From NCBI GenBank assembly GCA_009928645.1, contig SACH01000001.1, forward strand, positions 1-56,238: a stretch of 56,238 nucleotides of DNA, written 5' to 3'. Below the pieces are notes generated by a model. That model did no database searches. It was not told the origin of the DNA and was given only the letters and a program-made list of their open reading frames with translations. The first letter of the stretch is position 1. Each line of letters opens with the position of its first letter. Shown in pieces: positions 32,483 to 41,429 of the stretch. The translations under genes and the position numbers were made by a program. This DNA comes from Gammaproteobacteria bacterium (GTDB taxonomy: Bacteria; Pseudomonadota; Gammaproteobacteria; Chromatiales; Chromatiaceae).

Positions 32483-35400
32483 ATGATGACGGCGGCAGCG
32501 GAATTGACGGCGAGCGCGGAACGGCTTTGGGGGCAGTGGCGGGAGTGGGCGGCGGTGGAGGGGATAGCGGTGCCCGCCGCCCCGGAATTTGCCGCGACGC
32601 GGGCGAAGATCTGGGAGGCCAGCGACTTCGTGGCCGCCACCGTGGCCCGCTATCCGGCGACCTTTGCCGATCTGCTGGCCCGGGGTGACCTGGAGCACCC
32701 GGCGGGCCCGGGTCAGCTCGACCGGGCCCTGGCGGGGTCCCTGGAGGGCCTGTCGCCTGAACGGGCCGACGATGCGGAACTCAAGCGCCGCCTGCGGCTC
32801 TTCCGCCGCCGCGAGATGCTACGCATCGTCTGGCGTGACCTGGGCGGTTTCGCCTCTCTGGACGAAACCCTTGCAGACCTGTCGGAGCTGGCGGATGTCT
32901 GCATCCGCCAGGCCCTCGACTGGACCCAGACCTGGAGCCGGGCCGAGTTTGGCATCCCGCGGGCGGCACCGGGTGCCGGTCAGGGTGATGGCCAGGACCT
33001 GAGCGCCAATCCCGGTGGAGGTGATGCGCGGGGCGGTCGACAGTACTCCGGGCATCAGGCCCATCCGGACGCGTCGACGCCCGATTTCGCGCCAGGCTCC
33101 ACCCCAGAGGCCACGGCGGAGGCTGCTCAGAATGCGCTCAAAGGCGCCCCCCAGTCCCTGCTGGTCATCGGCATGGGCAAGCTGGGGGCGCGGGAGCTGA
33201 ATCTCTCCTCGGACATCGACCTCATCTTTGCCTATGCCGCCAATGGCCAGGTGGAGGGTCCACGCCCCCTGGCCAACGAGCAGTTCTTCATCCGCCTGGC
33301 CCAGCGCCTGGTGCGGGCCCTGGACGAGACCACGGTCGATGGCTTCGTCTTCCGCGTCGATACCCGGTTGCGGCCCTTCGGCGACGCCGGCCCTCTGGCC
33401 ATGAGCTTCACCGCCATGGAGTATTACTACCAGGACCAGGCCCGGGAGTGGGAGCGTTACGCCATGATCAAGGCCCGGGTGGTGGCAGGGCCCCGGGCGG
33501 AGGCAGAGCAGTTGGCAGCCCTGCTGCGGCCCTTCGTTTACCGCCGCTACCTGGACTTCGGCGCCATCGAGTCCATCCGCGACATGAAGGCCATGATCGC
33601 CAAGGAACTCCAGCGCAAGGGCATGGCGGACAACATCAAGCTGGGGCCGGGTGGCATCCGCGAGATCGAGTTCATCGGTCAGGCCTTCCAACTGGTGCGC
33701 GGTGGCCGCGACCCCCAACTGCAGATCCGTCCCATCCGCCAGGTCCTGGCACAATTGGGCGAGCGCATGCTGCTGCCGGACTTCGCCGTGTGCCAGCTCG
33801 ATGCCGCCTACGTCTTTCTGCGCCGGGTGGAGAACCGGCTTCAGGCCTGGAAGGACCAGCAGACCCACCTGCTACCCGCCGACGACCTTGGCCGGCTGCG
33901 TCTGGCCCGGGCCATGGGCTACGGGGACTGGACCAGCTTCCAGGCCAACCTCGACGAGCACCGCCGCCGGGTTCAGGGTCAGTTCGATGGCGTCTTCGCC
34001 GCGCCCCAGTCCGCCCCCGCCGCGCAGGAGCCCGCCTACGTCACCCTCTGGCGCGGGGGCCTGGATCAGGCCCAGGCGGAGGACCTCCTCGCCCAGGCCG
34101 GCTTTGCCGACCCCCATCAGGCCTGGACGCGGCTGGAGGACTTCCGGGCCACGGCCAGTCGGAAGGAACTCGGCAGCCGCGGCCGCGAGCGTCTGGACCA
34201 GCTCATGCCGCTGAGCCTGCCCATGATCGCCGGTTCGGAGGCGCCGGATCTGGCCCTGGATCGGGTGTTGCGGGTGCTGGAGGCCGTGGCCCGGCGAACC
34301 GCCTATCTGGCCATGCTGGTGGAACGGCCCATCATCCTTTCCCAACTGGTGCGGCTGGCGGGCATGAGCCCCTGGGTCGGCCAACAGATCGTCCGCCAGC
34401 CCCTGCTTCTCGACGAGCTCATCGACACTCGTCGCCTCTATTCACCCCTGCGCCGGGCGGAACTGGAGGCGGAGTTGGACGTGCTCCTGGGTTCTCTGGA
34501 CCCGGACGATCTGGAACAGCAGATGGAACGTCTGCGTCAGTTCGCCCAAGGCAACCGACTGCGGGTGGCCGCCGCCGACCTTACCGGGGCTATTCCGCTG
34601 ATGGTGGTCAGCGACTACCTCACGGATATCGCTGAGGCCAGCCTGGACCGGGTAGTCGCCCTGACCTATCGCCACCTGACGGAGCGCCATGGCGCTCCCG
34701 CCGGGGTCGGGGAGGGTGGCACCGGCTTTCTGGTCGTCGGCTATGGCAAGTTGGGGGGTATCGAGCTGGGCTATGGCTCGGATCTGGACCTGGTCTTCCT
34801 CCACGGCAGCGACGACCCTAACGCCATGACCCCGGGGCTCAAGCCCATCGCCCATGACCAGTTCTATACCCGCATGGGCCAGCGCGCTATTCACATGATG
34901 ACCACCCCCACCGCCTCCGGCCAGCTCTATGAGGTGGACATGCGCTTACGCCCGGATGGCAACAAGGGCCTGCTGGTGCGCTCCTTGCGCTCCTTCGCCG
35001 ACTACCAGGCTAGCCAGGCCTGGACTTGGGAGCACCAGGCCCTGGTGCGTGCCCGGCCTCTGGCCGGCGACCGCGGCCTATTCGAACGCTTCGCCCGGAT
35101 TCGCCGGGACATCATTTGTCGGGAGCGCAACCCGGAGCAATTGCGCACCGAGGTGCGGGAGATGCGCGCCAAAATGCGCGAGAGCCTGGACCAGAGCGGG
35201 CGGGGCCGCTTCGACCTCAAGCAGGGCCAGGGCGGTATTGCCGACATCGAGTTTATGGTTCAATACCTAATTCTGCGCTGGGCCCACCAATACCCGGAGC
35301 TGGCCGTCTGGTCCGACAATATCCGCCTCTTGGAGAGCCTGGGGCGGCTGGACCTGCTCCCGGGTACCGCGGCGGCGGACCTCACCGAGGCCTACAAGGC

Positions 35401-35539
35401 CTTGCGCGCCGCCTATCACCGCAGCGCCCTCCAGGATGAGCCTACCCGCGTGCCGGACGGGGTGTTGGTCGACAGCCGGGAGCGGGTGGCAGGGCTGTGG
35501 CGCGAACTGATGGCGGCCGGAGGAGAATGGTCGGCGTGA
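32483..35539 (+). CDS. glnE: glutamine synthetase adenylyltransferase/deadenylylase
   Basis: The protein (1,018 residues from the ATG at 32483) has the two nucleotidyltransferase domains of GlnE. The N-terminal deadenylylase has GMGKLGARELNLSSDIDLIF and the C-terminal adenylylase has GYGKLGGIELGYGSDLDLVF, each followed by its acidic triad. Helical regions and the C-terminal helical bundle (DIEFMVQYLILRWAH) are present. GlnE tunes glutamine synthetase in response to PII. Before the first catalytic block there is a Gly/Ala/Pro-rich insertion of about 60 residues (about 170-230), so the protein is longer than E. coli GlnE (946). An ATG at 32447 is also possible. Confidence 0.95.
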   Translation: MMTAAAELTASAERLWGQWREWAAVEGIAVPAAPEFAATRAKIWEASDFVAATVARYPATFADLLARGDLEHPAGPGQLDRALAGSLEGLSPERADDAELKRRLRLFRRREMLRIVWRDLGGFASLDETLADLSELADVCIRQALDWTQTWSRAEFGIPRAAPGAGQGDGQDLSANPGGGDARGGRQYSGHQAHPDASTPDFAPGSTPEATAEAAQNALKGAPQSLLVIGMGKLGARELNLSSDIDLIFAYAANGQVEGPRPLANEQFFIRLAQRLVRALDETTVDGFVFRVDTRLRPFGDAGPLAMSFTAMEYYYQDQAREWERYAMIKARVVAGPRAEAEQLAALLRPFVYRRYLDFGAIESIRDMKAMIAKELQRKGMADNIKLGPGGIREIEFIGQAFQLVRGGRDPQLQIRPIRQVLAQLGERMLLPDFAVCQLDAAYVFLRRVENRLQAWKDQQTHLLPADDLGRLRLARAMGYGDWTSFQANLDEHRRRVQGQFDGVFAAPQSAPAAQEPAYVTLWRGGLDQAQAEDLLAQAGFADPHQAWTRLEDFRATASRKELGSRGRERLDQLMPLSLPMIAGSEAPDLALDRVLRVLEAVARRTAYLAMLVERPIILSQLVRLAGMSPWVGQQIVRQPLLLDELIDTRRLYSPLRRAELEAELDVLLGSLDPDDLEQQMERLRQFAQGNRLRVAAADLTGAIPLMVVSDYLTDIAEASLDRVVALTYRHLTERHGAPAGVGEGGTGFLVVGYGKLGGIELGYGSDLDLVFLHGSDDPNAMTPGLKPIAHDQFYTRMGQRAIHMMTTPTASGQLYEVDMRLRPDGNKGLLVRSLRSFADYQASQAWTWEHQALVRARPLAGDRGLFERFARIRRDIICRERNPEQLRTEVREMRAKMRESLDQSGRGRFDLKQGQGGIADIEFMVQYLILRWAHQYPELAVWSDNIRLLESLGRLDLLPGTAAADLTEAYKALRAAYHRSALQDEPTRVPDGVLVDSRERVAGLWRELMAAGGEWSA

Positions 35540-35602
35540 GCGGGACTGGCCGGAGACCGCCAGGTCCGCGGTCGATCCAACCCGATCAGGTCAGGGCCGG
35601 AC

Positions 35603-35622
35603 AGATCAGATCAGATCAGATC
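35603..35622. repeat. four AGATC tandem units in a GATC-rich spacer
   Basis: The pentanucleotide AGATC is repeated four times in tandem, followed by AAATA and another AGATC. GATC occurs about nine times from 35573 to 35660. This lies between glnE and ilvE. Confidence 0.8.
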
Positions 35623-35732
35623 AAATAAGATCCGATTCGGTCGGATCCGGTCCTGATCCCAAAGCCCCGGCATTGTAACGGGCCAACCGGGCACCGCCTG
35701 GCATTGGCCGAGCGTGAAGAACCACGGAGACG

Positions 35733-36659
35733 ATGATGAAAACGATGGCGGACCGTGACGGCCTCATCTGGCTGGACGGGGAAATGGTGCCCTGGCGCGA
35801 GGCCAAGACCCATGTGCTGACCCATACCCTTCACTATGGCATGGGCGTCTTTGAAGGGGTCAGGGCCTACGCCACCGACCAGGGCGCCGCCATCTTCCGT
35901 CTCCAGGAGCACACGGACCGCCTGTTCAATTCCGCCAAGATCCTGGGCATGCCGATGCCCTACGACCGCGAGACCCTCAACGCCGCCCAGCGCGCCGCGG
36001 TGCGGGAAAACGGCCTGGCCTCCGCCTATATCCGCCCCATGTGTTTCTACGGCTCCGAGGGCATGGGCCTGCGCGCCGACAACCTGCTGGTCCACTGCAT
36101 GGTCGCGGCCTGGGAGTGGGGTGCCTATCTGGGCGAGGACAACATGCGCCATGGCATCCGCATCCGCGTTTCCTCCTTCACTCGCCACCACGTCAATATC
36201 ACCATGTGTCGGGCCAAGGCCAACGGCAACTACATGAATTCCATGATGGCGCTCCAGGAGGCCCTGCGCGATGGCTATGATGAGGCTCTGCTGCTGGACG
36301 CCTCCGGCTACGTCATGGAGGGCAGCGGCGAGAACATCTTCCTGGTGCGCGACGGTATCCTCTTCACCCCGGACCTGACCTCGGCCCTGGACGGCGTCAC
36401 CCGCCGCACCGTCATCGCCCTGGCCGACGAGCTGGGCATCCAGGTGATCGAGAAGCGCATCACCCGAGACGAGGTCTACATCGCCGACGAGGCCTTCTTC
36501 ACCGGCACCGCCGCCGAGGTCACCCCCATCCGTGAGGTCGACGGTCGTACCATCGGTAGCGGCACCCGGGGACCGATCACCGAACGCCTGCAGAAACTCT
36601 ATTTCGATCAGGTTCATGGCCGGCGTGATGAGCACCCCGAGTGGCTCACCCTGGTCTGA
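35733..36659 (+). CDS. ilvE: branched-chain amino acid aminotransferase
   Basis: The 308-residue PLP enzyme is a class IV aminotransferase. It has LHYGMGVFEGVRAY, the cofactor-binding Lys in CRAKANGNYMNS, and GSGENIFLVRDG, then DGVTRRTVIALADELG and FFTGTAAEVTPI. It makes valine, leucine and isoleucine from their keto acids. A GGAGA lies just upstream; the ATG at 35736 is nearly as good. It follows glnE by about 190 bases. Confidence 0.95.
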   Translation: MMKTMADRDGLIWLDGEMVPWREAKTHVLTHTLHYGMGVFEGVRAYATDQGAAIFRLQEHTDRLFNSAKILGMPMPYDRETLNAAQRAAVRENGLASAYIRPMCFYGSEGMGLRADNLLVHCMVAAWEWGAYLGEDNMRHGIRIRVSSFTRHHVNITMCRAKANGNYMNSMMALQEALRDGYDEALLLDASGYVMEGSGENIFLVRDGILFTPDLTSALDGVTRRTVIALADELGIQVIEKRITRDEVYIADEAFFTGTAAEVTPIREVDGRTIGSGTRGPITERLQKLYFDQVHGRRDEHPEWLTLV

Positions 36660-36699
36660 TCTGATCCGCCGTCATACCCCCGCCGAGGAGATATCGCCC

Positions 36700-36897
36700 A
36701 TGGCCAACGCCGCCGTTGCCGTCGCGCCCGCCCAGACCCCGGAGGTCATCCTCGTCACCCGTCGGGACCTGCCCCTGGCCTGCCCGCCCCAAGGGGACCG
36801 GTTCTGGAGTCAGCACCCGCGGGTCTTCCTCCCCATCGAAAAGACCGGGGAGGCTGTCTGCCCCTATTGCGGCGCCCATTACCGCCTCCAGGCGTGA
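36700..36897 (+). CDS. zf-CHCC (NDUFS6-like) small zinc-finger protein
   Basis: The 65-residue protein ends VCPYCGAHYRLQA. This gives the C-x2-C pair of the CHCC zinc finger, with a Cys in DLPLACPPQG and His in SQHPRVFLP. Members are related to complex I subunit NDUFS6 and are often next to ilvE. GAGGAG lies nine bases before the ATG. It is 40 bases downstream of ilvE, so co-transcription is likely. Confidence 0.88.
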   Translation: MANAAVAVAPAQTPEVILVTRRDLPLACPPQGDRFWSQHPRVFLPIEKTGEAVCPYCGAHYRLQA

Positions 36898-37079
36898 GGC
36901 GGTCCGGGGTTCTTCCAGAAGATGAACCTCGGCGATGCGGACTCCCTGTGGTTCCTGATCGCAGAGCCCTGGCGTCAACCAAGCAGGTGTAAGCGACTTG
37001 CGGTCTGAGTGACGGGGATAGCTGATTAACTTCCCCGCCAATCACCGCCTGCGTGCCGTCTCTCCCTTGCCGGCACGGG

Positions 37080-38048
37080 TCAGGCGTGGGCTTGCGCCGC
37101 CTTCTGGCGGCGGGTCAGCCAGACCTCCAGACCCTGGGCGTTGAGGTCGGTGTCCAGCGCCAGGAGTTCACGGACCCGGCTCTCCGGCAGGTCGCAGTCA
37201 TGATCCCGGACGCGCTGCACCAGATGATCGCCGACGGCAATCCGCAGCCGGTCCAGGCGACCCTCCCGCGGCCCGGCCTCTTGCGCCACGGCCAGGGCCG
37301 CCAGGTCGCGAACGCTTTGCCGTAGATCCTCGGCTAGGGCGGCGGGGTTTTCCAGACAGCCGTAGTGGGTCAGGTACATGCGTTGCGGCTGGTAACTCAT
37401 GAGGCGGTCGATGCTGGCCAGCCAGGCTTCGGGGTCGAAGGCCACTGGGGTGGTGGGGGCGAAGAGCATGTCACCGCGCTCGTTATGAAATTCCTTGTAG
37501 GCGATGCCGAAGGTATCGCCGGTGAAAAAGCCCTGGGTGCGCTCATCCCAGATGCAGCCGTGGTGATTGGCATGGCCGGGGGTGTGAATAAAGACCAGCT
37601 TGCGGCCGGCCAGGTCGATCTCCAGTCCATCCGCCGCCAGGATGATGCGGGAAGCAGGTACTGGGAGCAGGTGTTTATAATCCTTGGCAAAATCCTCCGC
37701 GCCGTAGACGGCGGAGGCCCCGGCTTCCAACCGGGAGGGATCGATCATATGGGGCGCACCCTTGGGGTGGATCACCAGTTGGGCCCTGGGGCAGGCGGCC
37801 ATCAGGTCCCCCGAGCCCCCGGCATGGTCCAGGTGGACATGGGTGGGAATGATCCAGTCCACATGCTCCGGCGTCAGGCCCAGGTCGGCGATGAACTGGA
37901 GCAGGTGCGGCGTGGTATGCGCCGTGCCGGTGTCGACAAAGGCTAGCCGGTCGGCTTCACGCACCAGATAACAGGCGGCCAGGCCATGGCGGTAGAGGCC
38001 CGTCTCGATGGCATAGACGTTTTCGGCGACGGCAATGGGCTGGATCAT
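37080..38048 (-). CDS. MBL-fold metallo-hydrolase
   Basis: The 322-residue protein has the metallo-beta-lactamase HxHxDH motif as THVHLDHAGG (H70, H72, D74, H75). Further ligands are in HTPGHANHHGCIWD and the C-terminal THYG. Asp in FFTGDTFG bridges the metals. The glyoxalase-II/hydrolase type fits, with a C-terminal helical part. Substrate unknown. AGGAGG lies upstream at the right distance. Confidence 0.9.
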   Translation of the reverse strand: MIQPIAVAENVYAIETGLYRHGLAACYLVREADRLAFVDTGTAHTTPHLLQFIADLGLTPEHVDWIIPTHVHLDHAGGSGDLMAACPRAQLVIHPKGAPHMIDPSRLEAGASAVYGAEDFAKDYKHLLPVPASRIILAADGLEIDLAGRKLVFIHTPGHANHHGCIWDERTQGFFTGDTFGIAYKEFHNERGDMLFAPTTPVAFDPEAWLASIDRLMSYQPQRMYLTHYGCLENPAALAEDLRQSVRDLAALAVAQEAGPREGRLDRLRIAVGDHLVQRVRDHDCDLPESRVRELLALDTDLNAQGLEVWLTRRQKAAQAHA

Positions 38049-38076
38049 GGGGGTATCCTCCTTAATTCTTGTGACG

Positions 38077-38108
38077 AAAAAAAACCGGCCACGCCAGAGT
38101 GGCCGGTT
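38077..38108 (-). terminator. intrinsic terminator of the sulfur globule gene
   Basis: On the minus strand a GC stem (arms AACCGGCCAC and GTGGCCGGTT, 10 base pairs) is followed by eight T residues. It begins 43 bases after the stop of the gene at 38151-38528. Confidence 0.9.
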
Positions 38109-38150
38109 CCGGCCCCGGTCGTTGACGGACCGGGACCTCTCGGACTGAAC

Positions 38151-38528
38151 TTACTGGGCCGGAGCCGGGACGGGCGGGGCAGGCGGCGCACCATAGGGGG
38201 CCCCATAGGGAGCACCGTAAGGAGCCCCATAGGGAGCGCCATAGCCGTAGGGAGCCCCGTAACCATAGGGGCCATAGCCATAATAATCGTTAAAACGATT
38301 GTTGCCGCGGCCCCAGCCGCGCCCGCCGCCGCCCATGTTCATGTTGAAATCACCGTAGCTATCGGCGTCCCCGAACATGTCATTCATCATGTTGTTGTTG
38401 CCATAGCCCGGGCCACCGCCCCAGGGACCACCGCCCCAAGGACCTCCACCCCAAAAGGCGCTGGCGGAGAAGGAGGCAGCGGACAGGGCCAAGGCAGTAA
38501 AGCCGGCGATCTTTGCGATCTTGCTCAT
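38151..38528 (-). CDS. sulfur globule envelope protein-like, secreted Gly/Tyr/Pro-rich
   Basis: From the ATG at 38528 the 125-residue protein has a signal peptide ([20 protein letters not shown], cut after ASA). The mature part starts [10 protein letters not shown]. It continues with an Asn/Met/Asp region ([19 protein letters not shown]) and Tyr/Gly/Pro repeats ([16 protein letters not shown]), ending in Pro/Ala. This fits the sulfur globule proteins (Sgp, CV1/CV2 type) that coat the intracellular-periplasmic sulfur globules of purple sulfur bacteria. Those also begin the mature chain with FWG and are rich in Gly, Tyr and Asn. Recognition is by composition and layout, not by catalytic motif. 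Confidence 0.78.
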   Translation of the reverse strand: MSKIAKIAGFTALALSAASFSASAFWGGGPWGGGPWGGGPGYGNNNMMNDMFGDADSYGDFNMNMGGGGRGWGRGNNRFNDYYGYGPYGYGAPYGYGAPYGAPYGAPYGAPYGAPPAPPVPAPAQ

Positions 38529-38856
38529 CAGGAAGATATCCTCGTTCAGGGGTATGGTTTGGGGTAGACCGACCAGGTGCCAGGGGGAACCGATGTAACC
38601 CATCAATCGCGTGCGACGGGTTCAGGGTGTGTGGAACACTGTGAAGAGGACTCGACAAACTGCGTGAATCCGTGCGCTCATGGTATGGTGGGCATAGGAC
38701 CTGATGCCCGAACAGGGGCTGGACCAGCGGTGGCAATTCCCATCATTGCCAGGTTGGCGCTAGAGATTAGTCAGCGTCATCCATAGGCAAGAGCTAGTAT
38801 AGGCCCTGAAGGTGGCAAGGGGAAAGTGATTCATTGAACCTGAAAAGTATCCGACC

Positions 38857-39597
38857 ATGGAACTTCTGATCGACATCGGTAACACCAACCTGAAGTGGAC
38901 CCGGGGTGCTCCCCAGGCCGGCATCCCGCTGGAGCCGATGCGCAGCCTTCGTCACCACGGCCGCCTCCCTATTGACCTCCATGCCACCTGGGAGGCCATG
39001 CCAAGACCCCAACGGGTAAGGGTCTCCAGCGTCGCGGCCCAGGGGGTGACGGAGGCCCTCTGCCGCGCCAGCTGCGCCTACTGGGGGCTGGAACCCGAGT
39101 TGGTTCGCCCCCGTGCCCACCACCAGGGCCTGTCGATCGCCTACGAGGAGCCCGGTCGCCTGGGGGTGGATCGCTGGTTGGCCCTGCTGGCGGCCCGGCG
39201 GATGACCTCCACGCCGGTGCTCATCCTGGATGCGGGCACGGCGATCACCTTCGACCTCCTGCTGGCCGGGGGGCGTCATCTCGGCGGGCTGATCCTGCCT
39301 GGCGTCGAGACCATGCGTCAGGCCTTGCTGGCCAACACCCAGATCCCCACCGTCCAGCCCGAGGAGGTGGACGACGCCTGGGCTAGAGATACCGCCACCG
39401 CCATCGCCGTGGCCTCCTTGGATGCCCCTGCCGCCTTGGCGGAGCGCCTGCTCCGCCAACTGGCCGCGGAGGCGGGGGCCGAGCCTGTCCTGCTAATCAC
39501 CGGCGGCGATGCCGAGCGCTTGCGCCTCCGGCTTCAGGTCGACTCCCTAATGGTGCCGGACCTCGTCCTCCAAGGACTGGCGCTGGCGCCGGCATGA
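38857..39597 (+). CDS. coaX: type III pantothenate kinase
   Basis: The 246-residue protein has the ASKHA-fold motifs of CoaX. PHOSPHATE 1 is LLIDIGNTNLKW, the pantothenate-binding segment is RLGVDRWLALLAAR, and phosphate 2 is LDAGTAITFDLL. GGLILPGVETMRQAL and LITGGDAERL follow. It starts coenzyme A synthesis by phosphorylating pantothenate. A start 28 bases after the sulfur globule intergenic region is well spaced. Confidence 0.95.
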   Translation: MELLIDIGNTNLKWTRGAPQAGIPLEPMRSLRHHGRLPIDLHATWEAMPRPQRVRVSSVAAQGVTEALCRASCAYWGLEPELVRPRAHHQGLSIAYEEPGRLGVDRWLALLAARRMTSTPVLILDAGTAITFDLLLAGGRHLGGLILPGVETMRQALLANTQIPTVQPEEVDDAWARDTATAIAVASLDAPAALAERLLRQLAAEAGAEPVLLITGGDAERLRLRLQVDSLMVPDLVLQGLALAPA

Positions 39598-39651
39598 AAA
39601 CCCGGGGAGGCTTAAAGGGGCGCCATGGGGATGAGGTTTTACGGGGAATAT

Positions 39652-39680
39652 TTGTCTGAGGCGCGCTGTGCCTATAGAAT
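39652..39680 (+). promoter_or_regulatory. promoter of tRNA-Thr
   Basis: TTGTCT (39652-39657) and TAGAAT (39675-39680) have a 17-base spacer. The predicted start is about 39687, nine bases before the mature tRNA. Confidence 0.55.
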
Positions 39681-39695
39681 CCTGCTTATTGCTAC

Positions 39696-39771
39696 GCCGG
39701 CATAGCTCAGTTGGTAGAGCTACTGATTTGTAATCAGTGGGTCGTAGGTTCGAATCCTATTGCCGGCTCCA
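39696..39771 (+). tRNA. tRNA-Thr (anticodon TGT)
   Basis: A 76-base cloverleaf has acceptor arms GCCGGCA/TGCCGGC, a normal D-arm (GCTCAGTTGGTAGAGC) and the anticodon stem ACTGA/TCAGT around loop TTTGTAA, giving TGT. The T-arm has GGTTCGAATCC, and CCA is encoded. It reads ACA codons. Confidence 0.97.
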
Positions 39772-39777
39772 GAAAAC

Positions 39778-39814
39778 AAGGGCTTAGACTTATGGTCTAG
39801 GCCCTTTGCTTTTT
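39778..39814 (+). terminator. intrinsic terminator after tRNA-Thr
   Basis: A stem with arms AAGGGC and GCCCTT, extended by AGAC/GTCT, is followed by GCTTTTT. It begins seven bases after the tRNA. Confidence 0.85.
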
Positions 39815-40072
39815 CTGTCACTGAAAGGCGCACTGACCTTGCGCGAGGATAAGCCGGAATCTTTCCTCGCCAGGTTGAGTGACGTCCGGGTAAGGAGTCG
39901 AGACATTGGTTGGGGTGTGGGCGATGATCTATAGGCATGGTGGAGCCGGGCCGGGTTGGACGCTTAACTCCCCCTCTCGCCTGGAGCATGCCATCCACTC
40001 CTGGAACCAATCGGTCAAAGCGCGTATTTCACCCAGGCTGGCAAGCTGGCGGTCGATGCCGTCCTGATTGCC

Positions 40073-40489
40073 CTAGACCACATCCTCCCGTTCACTCCCC
40101 TCGACCTGTTGCAGAATATCCGGACAGTACAAGCCCTTGTCACGCTGGACGTAGAAGCCATAGGTGCGACAAGCGACAGGCCGCTGGGCATAGACCCGGC
40201 ACGCGTCCCGTTCGATATCCAATAAGGGACAGGTGACCGGTGCTGGTCCCGCAACCGCCTGATTGGCGACTTCGCGCGCCACGGCGGCCAATTCCCCGTT
40301 GGGCAGGGTCAGCAGCCCCTGTTGCAGCAACATCCACTCCGCCTGGGTCAGTTGGGGAATTCTCGCGAGTTGTCGGCAACAGTTGCCGCAACCCTTGCGA
40401 CATAGCCAGTCAGGATGTTCCCGGGTGATGGCGGTAACCCGTTGGGCAATCTCCGCGTGGAGTTGGTTTAGCGTGCGATCTGGTCCCAT
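40073..40489 (-). CDS. YkgJ-family cysteine-cluster protein
   Basis: The 138-residue protein has the YkgJ Cys pattern. CRKGCGNCC is near residue 30, then CPLLDIERDACRVYAQRPVA, CRTYG and a final CPD. The Cys residues probably chelate zinc or iron. Function of the family is unknown. It is divergent from the hydrolase at 40499, and the two starts are only 10 bases apart. Confidence 0.88.
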   Translation of the reverse strand: MGPDRTLNQLHAEIAQRVTAITREHPDWLCRKGCGNCCRQLARIPQLTQAEWMLLQQGLLTLPNGELAAVAREVANQAVAGPAPVTCPLLDIERDACRVYAQRPVACRTYGFYVQRDKGLYCPDILQQVEGSEREDVV

Positions 40490-40498
40490 AAGTATTCG

Positions 40499-41398
40499 GT
40501 GTCAATAGCCAAGGGATTCAATGAGTTTCTTGAATATCGTAAGCCCGTGTCAGCCCTCATCCTGATCATGACCCTGGTAAGCCTGCCCATCATCGGCCTC
40601 GTGATCGGGGTCCACCACGGGCTCCGGCGGGGGCGGCCTTGGGACGGGACCACGCCGGCGGACTATGGCCTGGCCTTCGAGGAGGTGCGTATCCCATCGC
40701 GGCGCGACTGCCAACTGGTGGGCTGGTGGATTCCGACCCCGGCGGCCCACCTGACCCTGGTGGTCCTTCACGGCTGGGGTAGCAACGCCGAGCGGATGTT
40801 ACCCCTGGCCAGGCCCTTGCACCGCTCCGGGTACCAGTTGTTGCTGGTCGATGCCCGCAACCATGGCCAGAGCGATATCGACCGCTTTGCCACCCTCCCC
40901 ACCTTTGCCGAGGACCTGGATTGTGCCATTACCTGGGTCCAGTCCCAGCCGGAGGGGCAAGCCACGCGCATCATCCCGATAGGACATTCCTTTGGCGCCA
41001 GTGCGGCCCTGCTCCTCGCCGCGCGGCGCCAGGATCTCGCCGGGGTCATCGCCCTCGCACCCTTTGCCCATCCCGACCAGGTGATCCGGCCCTACTTACG
41101 TCAACGCCATGTACCGACATTCCTCCTCCCCCTGGTTCTGGGGTACATTCAGCGGGTCACGGGCCACCGCTTCGAGCATGTGGCTCCCATCAATCACGTC
41201 GCCGATATCGCCTGTCCGGTCCTGCTGCTGCATGGAGAGGCAGATGAGGTGGTGCCGCTAGCGGAGATCAGTCGCCTGGTCGAACGTTTTCCCCCGGACC
41301 GGCTGCAATTTCGGGCCGTACCGCATGCCGGCCACCAAGTGGGGGCCTTGCTGGATGGTCAGTTGCCCGCCGTGCTGAACTTCCTGAACCGCCTTTGA
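40499..41398 (+). CDS. alpha/beta hydrolase, membrane-anchored
   Basis: The 299-residue protein has an N-terminal membrane segment (ALILIMTLVSLPIIGLVIGV). The alpha/beta fold follows: oxyanion region LVVLHGWGSNAERM, nucleophile elbow GHSFGAS, Asp in LHGEADEVV and His in PHAGHQ. All catalytic residues are present. The substrate is unknown; it may act on lipids or peptides near the membrane. Confidence 0.88.
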   Translation: MSIAKGFNEFLEYRKPVSALILIMTLVSLPIIGLVIGVHHGLRRGRPWDGTTPADYGLAFEEVRIPSRRDCQLVGWWIPTPAAHLTLVVLHGWGSNAERMLPLARPLHRSGYQLLLVDARNHGQSDIDRFATLPTFAEDLDCAITWVQSQPEGQATRIIPIGHSFGASAALLLAARRQDLAGVIALAPFAHPDQVIRPYLRQRHVPTFLLPLVLGYIQRVTGHRFEHVAPINHVADIACPVLLLHGEADEVVPLAEISRLVERFPPDRLQFRAVPHAGHQVGALLDGQLPAVLNFLNRL

Positions 41399-41429
41399 AT
41401 TCGCATAATGAGTCAGTGAGAATCCAATC

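Noticed and set aside
39696-39771. tRNA-Thr as an integration site for a genomic island
   Set aside because: No integrase and no second copy of the tRNA 3' end found in the window; the downstream genes look like ordinary chromosome.
39720-40010. 96-codon frame on the minus strand over the tRNA
   Set aside because: Its C-terminus is the reverse translation of a tRNA, a known source of false proteins; upstream composition is not protein-like.
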